Positions 35,049-42,583 of a stretch of 64,000 nt of DNA are shown one piece after another. Each line of letters opens with the position of its first letter. Positions within the stretch are counted from its first letter, which is position 1. The notes beneath the pieces were generated by a model, which was given only the letters and a program-made list of their open reading frames with translations, was not told the DNA's origin and did not search any database. A program made the translations under genes and the position numbers. Source of the stretch: CAZGUX01 sp964529305 (GTDB taxonomy: Bacteria > Acidobacteriota > Terriglobia > Bryobacterales > Bryobacteraceae); assembly GCA_964529305.1 (NCBI GenBank), contig CAZGUX010000276.1, positions 1 through 64,000 of the forward strand, given 5' to 3'.

Positions 35049-37493
35049 TCAAGTGAACTCCGCCAGGCGATTGCGCAGGTAATCCAGCGTCTCCAGCCAA
35101 CTCGCCTGATCGCCGCCGAGAGGGTCCACCGTGTCGAAACGGAAGTGCAGATCGAGGAAATCGGAAAGACCCTTCACCATGCCTCGGACCTCGTCGACTT
35201 GCGATTGTGTCTGAGGAGTGTCAACGGCGGCGCGATGCGCCAGCAGGCGATGATACGCGGCCAGCAGCCCCGCAAACCGGTGTGCGACATCCAGGCACTT
35301 CTTCAGGTAAGCGACATCTTCGAGGGAGTCCTTGCGGAGGTCCGGACTGCGAAGCGCGGCGTTGACGATGGCGCCGGCTTCCGAATTGACCTCGGCATAG
35401 CTCCGCCACAGATGAGACCAGCGCTCCTGCCAATCCGCCGGAGAGAGGCGCAGTTTCCCGATCCACCGTTGCGAGTCGGAATCGGGCGGCGTCGAACCGG
35501 AATCGCGATCCAGCTCCAGAATTCGCCAGAGAATGGGCGTCGCGTACAGGCGTTCGGGCGCCACCGGGACCATCAGCGATCCGTCGGGGGCGCGTGGCTG
35601 CGGCTGGAAGAACGTCATATAGCGCAGCATCGTCTCTCCCGCCCGTTTTCCGTATAGTTGGAGGCACGCTTCGGACAGCAGTCCTCCCTGAGGAACATCG
35701 AGATTGGTCATCATGGCTCGACGGGCCGCCTGACCGGATTCATAAGTCGCCGGTATGCGGTGTCCCGGAGCCTTCGAGTTCCAGGCGAATTCGCTGTTTA
35801 GAATCTGGAGGGGCTCCTGAAAGACCGAACCGCAGAAGTTGTAGATCGTCTCCGCGCCGGTGAACAGGCCATTCATGGCGGCCACTGGCGAGTAGGGGTA
35901 GTTGAAGGATCTCGCGCTGTAGTGGTCGGCTCCCCCAACGAAGAACAGGAATGTGGGAAAGGACCGCCCTTCGGCCGCCAGGCGTTCATGGAAGGCATCC
36001 AGCCATCGCTTGCCCGACCCCTGTTGAGGCATTACCTCACGAAAACAGATCTCGACATTCCCCTCGTCCGGCAGCAGGGAAACCACATTCGCCCAGAAAC
36101 TCAGGTGGGCCTCCCAGGACGCCTTGTCTGTCGCGCTGGGAGAGTACCCCGGCGAGACAAGAATCACGGTACAGTCCCGGCGCGCATCGTACCCGGTGTC
36201 GGGGTTCCTGACGCTAAACACGGCCTTCATCAGATTCCGGTAGCCGTGAGCCATCGCGCCACTACCGCCGTCCTTCGCGAGGAAGTCATCATTCGGCCAC
36301 CTGGCCTTGCACCGGGGGCATCGAGTCCGCCAGTCCGCCAGACGATTGTTGTCGTCGCCGGTTTCCCCCCTCCGGACGATGTTGCCTACGTCTTCATGGT
36401 GGATATAAACCGCCCCCGGCTCCACCGAACTCACGAACTGCCGCATCTCTTCAGCCTTCAGCCGGTTCAACTCTTCGTTGCCGCGACACGTCCCCAGCAG
36501 CCCGCCAGTCGGGCTTCCCTCGCGATACGTCGGATTCGCCTCGCCGAAGCACGAGTACACCGCGCCGTGCGGGTAGCTTTCGCGGTTGTGCCAGATCGTC
36601 CCGATGTTATGTTCCGGGCGAACCAGCGCCGCCTGGTAGTTGGAGCCATAGCCTCCGAACATGAGTTTGATGCCCCGCTCGCGGGCATACGCATTCAACT
36701 CCCGCATCATCTTCGAGTAGCCGGGCGCTTTCTCACTCTTCCAACCGAAGCCATCGAAGACCACCGTGTTGATCTTGTACCGGAGGCAGAAATCGAGCTT
36801 TCGTTTGACCCGCTGAATGTACGCTCTCCGCCCATCGCCCCAGTCGTAGGCCCACCGGTTCGCCTCGGCCTGCAACAGCCAGTCGGACGCGGCGCGAAAG
36901 CGGAAATCCGGATAGTCGCGAATGTGCGCTTCCCTCAGGCTCGGGCCGTCGTGGAGGTCCATCCACTGCGCCAGCGAGGCCGCCGCGTAGAGTACGCCTT
37001 GCGCGCCGGACCCCACCAGCCAGGCTTCATTGCGATCAGGAAGAATGAGAATCACATACGCCTGGCCGGCGGCGGACGAATCAGCGAGGACCTTTCGGTC
37101 CTCATCATCCAAACGGGAGGCAATTGCTTCGCCGAGTTCCCTCCCTTTTTGGGAATCGACCAGGTGGATCGCCACGCGACTCTTCCCGACCGTGGCGCCC
37201 GCCGGAACCCGCTGCGCGGACACCTGGGCAGAACCGGCAAGCCGTCCGATTTCCGCCTCCAGGAGGTCCGCGGCGAGCGTGAGCTTCGCGGACGGATTCA
37301 CGGGGAGGACGATGCTCGGGCCTCCGCCCGCGTTCAATCGCAACGATCGCGGTCCAACCGATATTGAATGAGGCAGGGGGATCACTCGACTCGTCGCTGC
37401 CGAACCGGACGCCGCGTCCGCGGCCCCACCAACAGGTACGGCCAGACCCAGGCCGCCCGCAAGCGAGCCCCCGACAAATGTTCTTCTGTGCAT
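35049..37493 (-). CDS. GH20-like secreted glycosidase, paralogue 4 of 4 (TAT signal)
   Basis: An 814-aa paralogue and the most diverged. It carries a TAT-like signal (MHRRTFVGGSLAGGLGLAVPVGG), unlike the Sec-type signals of the other three, so it may be exported folded, perhaps with metal bound. The N-terminal domain core is WLVGSGAQGVLYAAASLAQW; then FRFRAASDWLL, TVVFDGFGWKS, YIHHED (363-368) and RCPRCKARWPND. There is a 10-residue insert after YIHHED. The start at 37493 follows the shared promoter by 49 bases; an upstream ATG would read through the operator. It is separated by 180 bases from the TonB operon, which has its own copy of the promoter. Confidence 0.75.
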   Translation of the reverse strand: MHRRTFVGGSLAGGLGLAVPVGGAADAASGSAATSRVIPLPHSISVGPRSLRLNAGGGPSIVLPVNPSAKLTLAADLLEAEIGRLAGSAQVSAQRVPAGATVGKSRVAIHLVDSQKGRELGEAIASRLDDEDRKVLADSSAAGQAYVILILPDRNEAWLVGSGAQGVLYAAASLAQWMDLHDGPSLREAHIRDYPDFRFRAASDWLLQAEANRWAYDWGDGRRAYIQRVKRKLDFCLRYKINTVVFDGFGWKSEKAPGYSKMMRELNAYARERGIKLMFGGYGSNYQAALVRPEHNIGTIWHNRESYPHGAVYSCFGEANPTYREGSPTGGLLGTCRGNEELNRLKAEEMRQFVSSVEPGAVYIHHEDVGNIVRRGETGDDNNRLADWRTRCPRCKARWPNDDFLAKDGGSGAMAHGYRNLMKAVFSVRNPDTGYDARRDCTVILVSPGYSPSATDKASWEAHLSFWANVVSLLPDEGNVEICFREVMPQQGSGKRWLDAFHERLAAEGRSFPTFLFFVGGADHYSARSFNYPYSPVAAMNGLFTGAETIYNFCGSVFQEPLQILNSEFAWNSKAPGHRIPATYESGQAARRAMMTNLDVPQGGLLSEACLQLYGKRAGETMLRYMTFFQPQPRAPDGSLMVPVAPERLYATPILWRILELDRDSGSTPPDSDSQRWIGKLRLSPADWQERWSHLWRSYAEVNSEAGAIVNAALRSPDLRKDSLEDVAYLKKCLDVAHRFAGLLAAYHRLLAHRAAVDTPQTQSQVDEVRGMVKGLSDFLDLHFRFDTVDPLGGDQASWLETLDYLRNRLAEFT

Positions 37494-37541
37494 GTTTCTT
37501 TCCCGGTGGTAACGCCCGGCGTTCTCCCTGGCGCGGGCAAA

Positions 37542-37600
37542 TTGTATGATAATATTGCATACGAATATCAAAACGGGTATTCTCTGTCAAGAACCAAAAC
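37542..37600 (-). promoter_or_regulatory. Promoter/operator of paralogue 4, shared with the TonB operon
   Basis: On the minus strand, TTGACA (37585-37590), 17 bp, TATTCG (37562-37567), with GTATG (37544-37548) and CATAC (37558-37562) forming a 5-bp-arm palindrome around an AT-rich centre. It matches 34902-34960 in 45 of 59 bases. On the plus strand TTGCAT (37555-37560), 17 bp, TATTCT (37578-37583) could drive the divergent phosphotriesterase-family gene, so one operator might control both directions. Confidence 0.6.
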
Positions 37601-37657
37601 TCAACAACGGGAGCGAGCGGCCGTGTTTGGGCTTCCTCGGTTCCGGTAGGAGATTGT

Positions 37658-38626
37658 ATGTCCGTGATGACCGTACGAGGGCCGGTGGACGCCTCGGAAC
37701 TCGGCTACACGCTCTCGCACGAGCATCTGCTCTGCGACCTCTGGAAGATGGTCCGTTCCTACGATTGCATCCTCGATGACGTCGACCTGGCGATCAAGGA
37801 ATTGTCAGACTATGCCGCTGCCGGCGGACGGTCCCTGATCGACGTCACCAGCGGGGGCTTGAACCGCAATCCCGTGGCTTTGAAACGGATCTCGGAGGCC
37901 ACCGGCGTCCACGTCGTGATGGGCGCCGCGTGGTACCGCGAGGACGTCTATCCGTCCTTCGTGCAGGAGACCGAAACCAATGCCCTGGCCGCGAAGATCG
38001 TCGCCGAACTCACCGAAGGGCTCGAGGGAACCGACATCAAAGCCGGCGTCATTGGCGAGATCGGCACGGAGCGCCGCTTCATCACACCGGCGCAGGAGAG
38101 GGTCTTCCGCGCCAGCGCGCGGGCGCAGCGCCAGACGGGCGTCCTCATCGTGACCCATACCACTCACTTCGGCGAGCTTGCCCTGGAGCAGATCGCGCTT
38201 CTGAAGGAAGAGGGCGTCGAGCCCGATCGCATCGCGGTCAGCCATCTCGGCGACCGCATCAGCCCGGACCGGTTCCTGGCCATTGCGCGCGAGGGTGTCT
38301 ATCTCAGCATCGACAACATCGGCTACTGCGGCGACGGCTATCCTCCCGACGAGGTCAGGGCCGAGAACGTGCGCCGCCTGATCGAGGAAGGCTACCTCGA
38401 CCAGATCATGCTGGGGGGAGACGTCTGCCAAAAATCCCACCTCCGCGCCTATGGAGGCAAAGGATATGCGCATGTTCCCCGTGTCTTCCTCCCAATCCTG
38501 CGCGGCATCGGAATCACCGAGGAGCAGATCCACCAGATGACCGTTGTGAATCCGGCCCGCGCCCTGGATGTTTCAGCCGTGGACGTCGAGTTCGCAGCCC
38601 CGGAACTGCTCAAGGCTGAGCGCTGA
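37658..38626 (+). CDS. Phosphotriesterase-family metal hydrolase (lactonase-like)
   Basis: A 322-aa cytoplasmic TIM-barrel enzyme of the amidohydrolase superfamily. Metal ligands: HxH in LSHEHLLCD, a bridging-acid region GVIGEIGTE, His in VTHTTHFGE and AVSHLGD, and Asp in LGGDVCQKS. Family members include phosphotriesterases, lactonases and sugar-lactone hydrolases; in a carbohydrate locus a lactonase is more likely. The ATG at 37658 has TAGGAG 6 nt upstream. It is divergent from paralogue 4 across the shared operator and is followed after 5 nt by the split EamA transporter genes. Confidence 0.85.
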   Translation: MSVMTVRGPVDASELGYTLSHEHLLCDLWKMVRSYDCILDDVDLAIKELSDYAAAGGRSLIDVTSGGLNRNPVALKRISEATGVHVVMGAAWYREDVYPSFVQETETNALAAKIVAELTEGLEGTDIKAGVIGEIGTERRFITPAQERVFRASARAQRQTGVLIVTHTTHFGELALEQIALLKEEGVEPDRIAVSHLGDRISPDRFLAIAREGVYLSIDNIGYCGDGYPPDEVRAENVRRLIEEGYLDQIMLGGDVCQKSHLRAYGGKGYAHVPRVFLPILRGIGITEEQIHQMTVVNPARALDVSAVDVEFAAPELLKAER

Positions 38627-38631
38627 CCGCG

Positions 38632-39087
38632 ATGGGTCACGTGTATCTTGTCCTGGCTGTGGTCAGCCTTGGCTGCCTCGGAGTGCTTCATAAAGTGGCG
38701 GACCACCGCCGCTGCCGGCCCCAGGCCATCAACGCGGTGTTGTTCCTGGCGGCCGGCCTGGTGCTCACAACCGTGACCACCTTCAAACTCGGCGCCGAGG
38801 CGTGGACGCGAGTCCCGCCCCAGGCGTGGTGGGTGGCCAGCGCGTGTGGCTTGTGCGCCTCGGTGGCGATTCTGCACTTCCAGCACGGAGTACGCCACGG
38901 CCGCATTTCCACGAGTTGGCTGATCGTCAACCTCTCCACCATCGTGCCCACGATCCTGTCAGTCCTGATCTACAGCGAGACCGTCAGTCCTCGGCGCGCC
39001 GCCAGCCTGGCGCTCGCCCTGCTGGCCTTGATTCTGCTGTGGATCGACCGGCGGAAAGAAGAAGCCGCGGCGGGAGAAAGCGCTTGA
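38632..39087 (+). CDS. EamA-type transporter, half-protein A
   Basis: A 151-aa membrane protein with about five hydrophobic helices, equal to one EamA repeat. It shows the characteristic last-helix motif STIVPTILSVLIYSETVSPRRAASLALALLALILLW. Usual DMT transporters have ten helices in two EamA repeats; here the halves are in separate genes, as in SMR-like pairs. Start ATG at 38632; the next gene begins within its stop codon. Export or uptake of a metabolite of the adjacent hydrolase is plausible. Confidence 0.8.
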   Translation: MGHVYLVLAVVSLGCLGVLHKVADHRRCRPQAINAVLFLAAGLVLTTVTTFKLGAEAWTRVPPQAWWVASACGLCASVAILHFQHGVRHGRISTSWLIVNLSTIVPTILSVLIYSETVSPRRAASLALALLALILLWIDRRKEEAAAGESA

Positions 39088-39509
39088 CCCTGTATGTCCG
39101 CTACATGCTGGTCGCGTTCCTGACCAACGGCCTGGGCGCGTTTGGACTGCGCGTTCTCGCCGGCGCCGGTCTGGGTCACGTGCGGGAGCAGCAGTACTTG
39201 AGCCTCTGGTACGTTGCCGGAGCACTGGTCGCCGCTGTTCCCTTTCTCCGTCTGCGAAGCGGCATGGAGCCTCGGGAATGGCTGCTGGGCGGAGCGATGG
39301 CCGGCTGTTCGCTGTTCGGCCAGCTTGGTATGGCCTTAGCGCTGACCCACGGTCTACCCGGGTTTGTCGTGTTCCCCGTCGCCACTGGCGGAGGCTTGCT
39401 GTTTGTCCTGGCAGTCGGTGTGGCCGTCTTCCGCGAGCGGGTCCACTGGGCCGGCTATTTGGGAATCGCCACCGGGACGCTGGCCCTGATTCTCCTGGCG
39501 CTGCCCTGA
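39084..39509 (+). CDS. EamA-type transporter, half-protein B
   Basis: A 141-aa membrane protein, the second half of the pair, with helices ending in FVVFPVATGGGLLFVLAVGVAVFRERVHWAGYLGIATGTLALILLAL. The TTG at 39084 overlaps the previous stop (TTGA) and has GGGAG upstream; a downstream ATG at 39105 is the alternative. The longer ORF from 38802 overlaps half-protein A out of frame and is not real. The two probably form a heterodimer. Confidence 0.78.
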   Translation: MTLYVRYMLVAFLTNGLGAFGLRVLAGAGLGHVREQQYLSLWYVAGALVAAVPFLRLRSGMEPREWLLGGAMAGCSLFGQLGMALALTHGLPGFVVFPVATGGGLLFVLAVGVAVFRERVHWAGYLGIATGTLALILLALP

Positions 39510-39604
39510 TTCCGCTAGGCTGCAGCGAAACCCGCGGACCCTTGCTTCACGCTGAACGCCGTAACCTTTCCTCCCGCCCTCAGTAGATACCATGTGAAGG
39601 CACT

Positions 39605-40237
39605 GTGAGCGACTGGACGGATGAAGCGGTGATGGAGGCCGTTCGCGCGGGAGATGCGCGAAAGCTCTCCATTCTCTTCGACCGTCATCATGCCGCCCTC
39701 TACCGGTTCTATGTCCGGATGACGGGCGACCGCGCCCGCTCCGAAGACCTTGTGCAGGAAGTCTTTTGGCGGATTCTTCGCTACCGGGACACCTACCAGA
39801 CCGGCGCGATGTTCACCGCCTGGATGTACCGGATCGCCCGGAACGCGCATCACGACGAGTGGCGCAAGCGGAAGCGCGAAGTTCCGATCGCGGACGAGTG
39901 GGAGGCCGCGTCGGCCGAAGGCCTGTCGCTGGAGCGGCGACAGCAGATCGGCTTCCTGCGGGAGGCCCTGTTGCGGCTGCCGGCGGCCAAGCGCGAAGTC
40001 CTGGTTCTTCATCGCTTTCAAGGGATGAAGTACGACGAGATCGCCGGCCTCCAAGGCTGCGAGGTGAACACGATCAAGGTACGGGCGCACCGCGCGCTCA
40101 AGGAACTACGGGCCCTTTACGAACAGTTGACCGGGGTGAAGCATGATGAACTGCGAGCAAGCCCAGATGCGGATGATGGACTACCTTTCCGGGAGCCTGA
40201 ACGAGGATGGGCGCCGGGAAATGGAAGCGCATCTTGA
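39605..40237 (+). CDS. ECF-type RNA polymerase sigma factor
   Basis: A 210-aa sigma factor with region 2 (LFDRHHAALYRFYVRM, SEDLVQEVFWRILRYRD, WMYRIARNAHHDEWRKRKR) and region 4 (LLRLPAAKREVLVLHRFQGMKYDEIAGL, NTIKVRAHRALKEL). GTG start at 39605 with AAGG just upstream. The last 32 codons extend past the usual end of region 4 and overlap the anti-sigma gene by 95 nt in another frame; the tail (DELRASPDADDG) looks like antisense-quality filler, so a frame error near 40140 or a lost stop codon is possible. Confidence 0.88.
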   Translation: MSDWTDEAVMEAVRAGDARKLSILFDRHHAALYRFYVRMTGDRARSEDLVQEVFWRILRYRDTYQTGAMFTAWMYRIARNAHHDEWRKRKREVPIADEWEAASAEGLSLERRQQIGFLREALLRLPAAKREVLVLHRFQGMKYDEIAGLQGCEVNTIKVRAHRALKELRALYEQLTGVKHDELRASPDADDGLPFREPERGWAPGNGSAS

Positions 40238-40931
40238 CGGCTGTGGGCCGTGCCGTACGGAAGTCGAGGTGTGGCGGGGCCTGGACGGATGGCCCGAAGA
40301 GACTCCGCCCGCGGCCATCCGGGTTCGTTTTCACCAGATGCTGGACGAACACGAGGCCGCCTCGCGACGCGGGTGGTGGCGCTGGGAGAGTTGGTGGCCC
40401 GTGCGGCCCGCCTTCCAGGTGGCGGTGGCGTTACTGTGTGCAGCCGTGGGTTGGTTCGCCGGCTGGATGCCTTCCCACCAGCGCGGCAGTGGGGAGATCG
40501 CGACCTTGCGGACGGAGATGCGTGGCCTGCGGGAAATGGTCGCGTTGTCGCTGCTCCAGCAGACTTCGGCGAGCGAGCGCCTGCGCGGTGTCAGCTACTG
40601 CTCGACGCTCGAACGGCCTGACTCGGAAGTGCTGCGGGCGCTGTTGCGGACACTGAATTTGGATCCGAGCGTCGATGTCCGTCTTGCGGCCATCGATGCG
40701 CTGAAACGGTACCGTGCCGAGCCTGCGGTGAACAAAGGGATCGTCGAGGCCCTGTCGCGGCCTCAGTCGCCGCTGGTTCAGATTTCGCTGCTGGATTCAC
40801 TCGGCGATCGGCCCGGCCCGACGGCCCTCGAAGTGATCCGGCGCGTCGAGCGCGATCCCGGCGCACACGAACTCGTCAGGCAGCGGGCCGCCACGGTGGC
40901 CGCTCAGTTGGAATCGGGCGGAAGGCTTTAG
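40143..40931 (+). CDS. Zinc-finger anti-sigma factor with HEAT-like repeat tail
   Basis: A 262-aa single-pass membrane protein. The N-terminus is a putative zinc-binding anti-sigma domain (NCEQAQMRMMDYLSG, HLDGCGPC giving H-x3-C-x2-C). A transmembrane helix follows at about residues 88-105 (FQVAVALLCAAVGWFAG). The periplasmic tail contains helical repeats (LRALLRTLNLDPSVDVRLAAIDALKRY and following), of HEAT/PBS type. It presumably sequesters the sigma factor encoded upstream and releases it on an envelope signal. Start ATG at 40143 or 40146. Confidence 0.85.
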   Translation: MMNCEQAQMRMMDYLSGSLNEDGRREMEAHLDGCGPCRTEVEVWRGLDGWPEETPPAAIRVRFHQMLDEHEAASRRGWWRWESWWPVRPAFQVAVALLCAAVGWFAGWMPSHQRGSGEIATLRTEMRGLREMVALSLLQQTSASERLRGVSYCSTLERPDSEVLRALLRTLNLDPSVDVRLAAIDALKRYRAEPAVNKGIVEALSRPQSPLVQISLLDSLGDRPGPTALEVIRRVERDPGAHELVRQRAATVAAQLESGGRL

Positions 40932-40938
40932 AAGGGAC

Positions 40939-41787
40939 ATGAACATGCGTCGAGCGAGAGTTCTGACATGGTTGGCTGCTGTGGCCTGCGGCCTCCTCCC
41001 GGCACAGACTGCGGGATCCGGCCGGTTGATGGTCAAGTTTTCGGATCCATCGCGGCCGGGCGCCATCAAATGCCACATGCTGAATGGCGAGATCGTCGTC
41101 ACGGCATATGAAGGCAAGGAGGTCATCATCGAGACGGCCCCCGGGGAGCGTCGGGATCCGCCCGGCCGCTCGAACCGCCGATCCGCGGAGCGCGAGCCAC
41201 CGTCACCGCCCCCGCCGCCCCTGGTGTTCTCGGGCGGAGCCGGCCTGACGGTCGAAGAGCAGAACAACATCATCACGGTCTCTCCTGACATGATTGGCCG
41301 TGGCTCCAGCCTGAGGATTCAAGTTCCCACGGCGACGTCGCTAGACCTGCGAACCATGAATGGGCGGCTTCAGGTCGAAGGCGTCGGCGGCGAGATCCAG
41401 GCCCAGGCAGTCAACGGAACCGTCCAGGTGACCGATGTTCTGGGTCCGGTGGTCGCTCACACGGTCAACGGAAACCTGAAAGCCGTCTTCGTCCGCGTCC
41501 CTGCCGGCAAACCGATGTCATTCAGCTCTCTGAACGGGGCCATCGATGTCACCTTCCCCGCTGACTTGAAGGCGAATCTCCTGATCACGACCGGACAAGG
41601 GGAAGTCTACTCCGACTTTGACATTACCTTGAAGAAGGGATCCGAACCCGTGGCGGAGGACAAGCGCGGCGAGGGCGGCAAATACAAGGCGCGATTGGAA
41701 TCGGCGCTGAGCGGAGTGATCAACGGCGGCGGCCCCGAACTACGCTTCAAGACCTTCAACGGCAAGATCTATCTGAGGAAGAAGTAA
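40939..41787 (+). CDS. DUF4097-type secreted adhesin-like protein
   Basis: A 282-aa exported protein with signal peptide (VLTWLAAVACGLLPAQ). Residues about 110-280 form a right-handed beta-helix of repeats (DLRTMNGRLQVEGVGG, QAQAVNGTVQVTDV, VAHTVNGNLKAVF, FSSLNGAIDVTFPA), the DUF4097/DUF4098 pattern. A Pro-rich loop of eight near-contiguous prolines lies around residue 90. It is the third gene of the sigma/anti-sigma operon, 7 nt after the anti-sigma gene, which is the usual place for DUF4097 proteins. It may be a sensor or effector; function is unproved. Confidence 0.8.
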   Translation: MNMRRARVLTWLAAVACGLLPAQTAGSGRLMVKFSDPSRPGAIKCHMLNGEIVVTAYEGKEVIIETAPGERRDPPGRSNRRSAEREPPSPPPPPLVFSGGAGLTVEEQNNIITVSPDMIGRGSSLRIQVPTATSLDLRTMNGRLQVEGVGGEIQAQAVNGTVQVTDVLGPVVAHTVNGNLKAVFVRVPAGKPMSFSSLNGAIDVTFPADLKANLLITTGQGEVYSDFDITLKKGSEPVAEDKRGEGGKYKARLESALSGVINGGGPELRFKTFNGKIYLRKK

Positions 41788-41789
41788 CC

Positions 41790-42485
41790 TCAGAGCGCCG
41801 GATCTCGCGGAAGCCGGCGCAGCCGCGCGATCTGCAGTTCGGTGCGCTCGATGAACCTTCCCCAGACGGCATCCGGATCGGGGTGGAACACGCTGTTGGT
41901 GTCACCTTTGAAGATGTGCCAGGTGCCGGTCTCGACCTCGTGCTCCAGTTGTCCAGGCCCCCATCCCGAATGTCCCAGGTAGACTCGGAACTCGCTGGCG
42001 CCGGTTCCCGCCGTCAGTGACTTCTCGAGCAGCGTCCGCGTCGTGATCAAGTGCACGTCGCCAAATACCGTTTGGGCTTCTTCTGGTTTCGCCTTGGCCT
42101 TGAGCAATGCGAGCACACCGGTCCGTTGCACGGGCCCTCCCAGGAAGACCGGCTCAGTGCGTCCGCTAGCCTTCTCGAGTTCCTCGAATACGCGGGACAT
42201 GGGGATGCGGGTGCGGCGATTGATCACGAGCCCCATCGCTCCCTCCCGGTCGAAGTGCACCAGGAGAATGACGGCCTCGTCGAAATTCGGATCCGGCAGG
42301 TCGCGCCGGGCCACCAGAAACCGGCCAGGAGCCAGGTCTCGCGTGCGGCTGCTGAATTGAACCGGCCAAAGGTCAATTTCGGCGCGGGTCTGTGCCCGGT
42401 CCCGGTGAAGGCTCGACCACCAGAGAGCGATGGCCATGCCGGTGACCGCTCCGGCGATCAACAAGCGTAGGGCCATCCGAGGCAT
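41790..42485 (-). CDS. YqgE/AlgH family protein with membrane anchor
   Basis: A 231-aa protein. The YqgE/AlgH domain spans about residues 45-231 with LAPGRFLVARRDLPDPNFDEAVILLVHFDREGAMGLVINR, VFLGGPVQ and the YLGHSGWGPGQLEHEVETGTW signature. Unlike most YqgE proteins it has an N-terminal transmembrane helix (residues 6-22, LLIAGAVTGMAIALWW), so the domain is anchored, probably in the periplasm. The biochemical role of the family is unclear; it has been linked to transcription and redox. Start ATG at 42485, ignoring a 94-codon out-of-family extension. Confidence 0.88.
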   Translation of the reverse strand: MPRMALRLLIAGAVTGMAIALWWSSLHRDRAQTRAEIDLWPVQFSSRTRDLAPGRFLVARRDLPDPNFDEAVILLVHFDREGAMGLVINRRTRIPMSRVFEELEKASGRTEPVFLGGPVQRTGVLALLKAKAKPEEAQTVFGDVHLITTRTLLEKSLTAGTGASEFRVYLGHSGWGPGQLEHEVETGTWHIFKGDTNSVFHPDPDAVWGRFIERTELQIARLRRLPRDPAL

Positions 42486-42583
42486 GATCTTATTCTGCGT
42501 CTTTTCCGCAGCCGCCGCCACTCGATTTTGACCGAGTAGCGATCCCAGGTCCTGTGAGTTCCTGCCGTCCTCCAACGTTGCCC

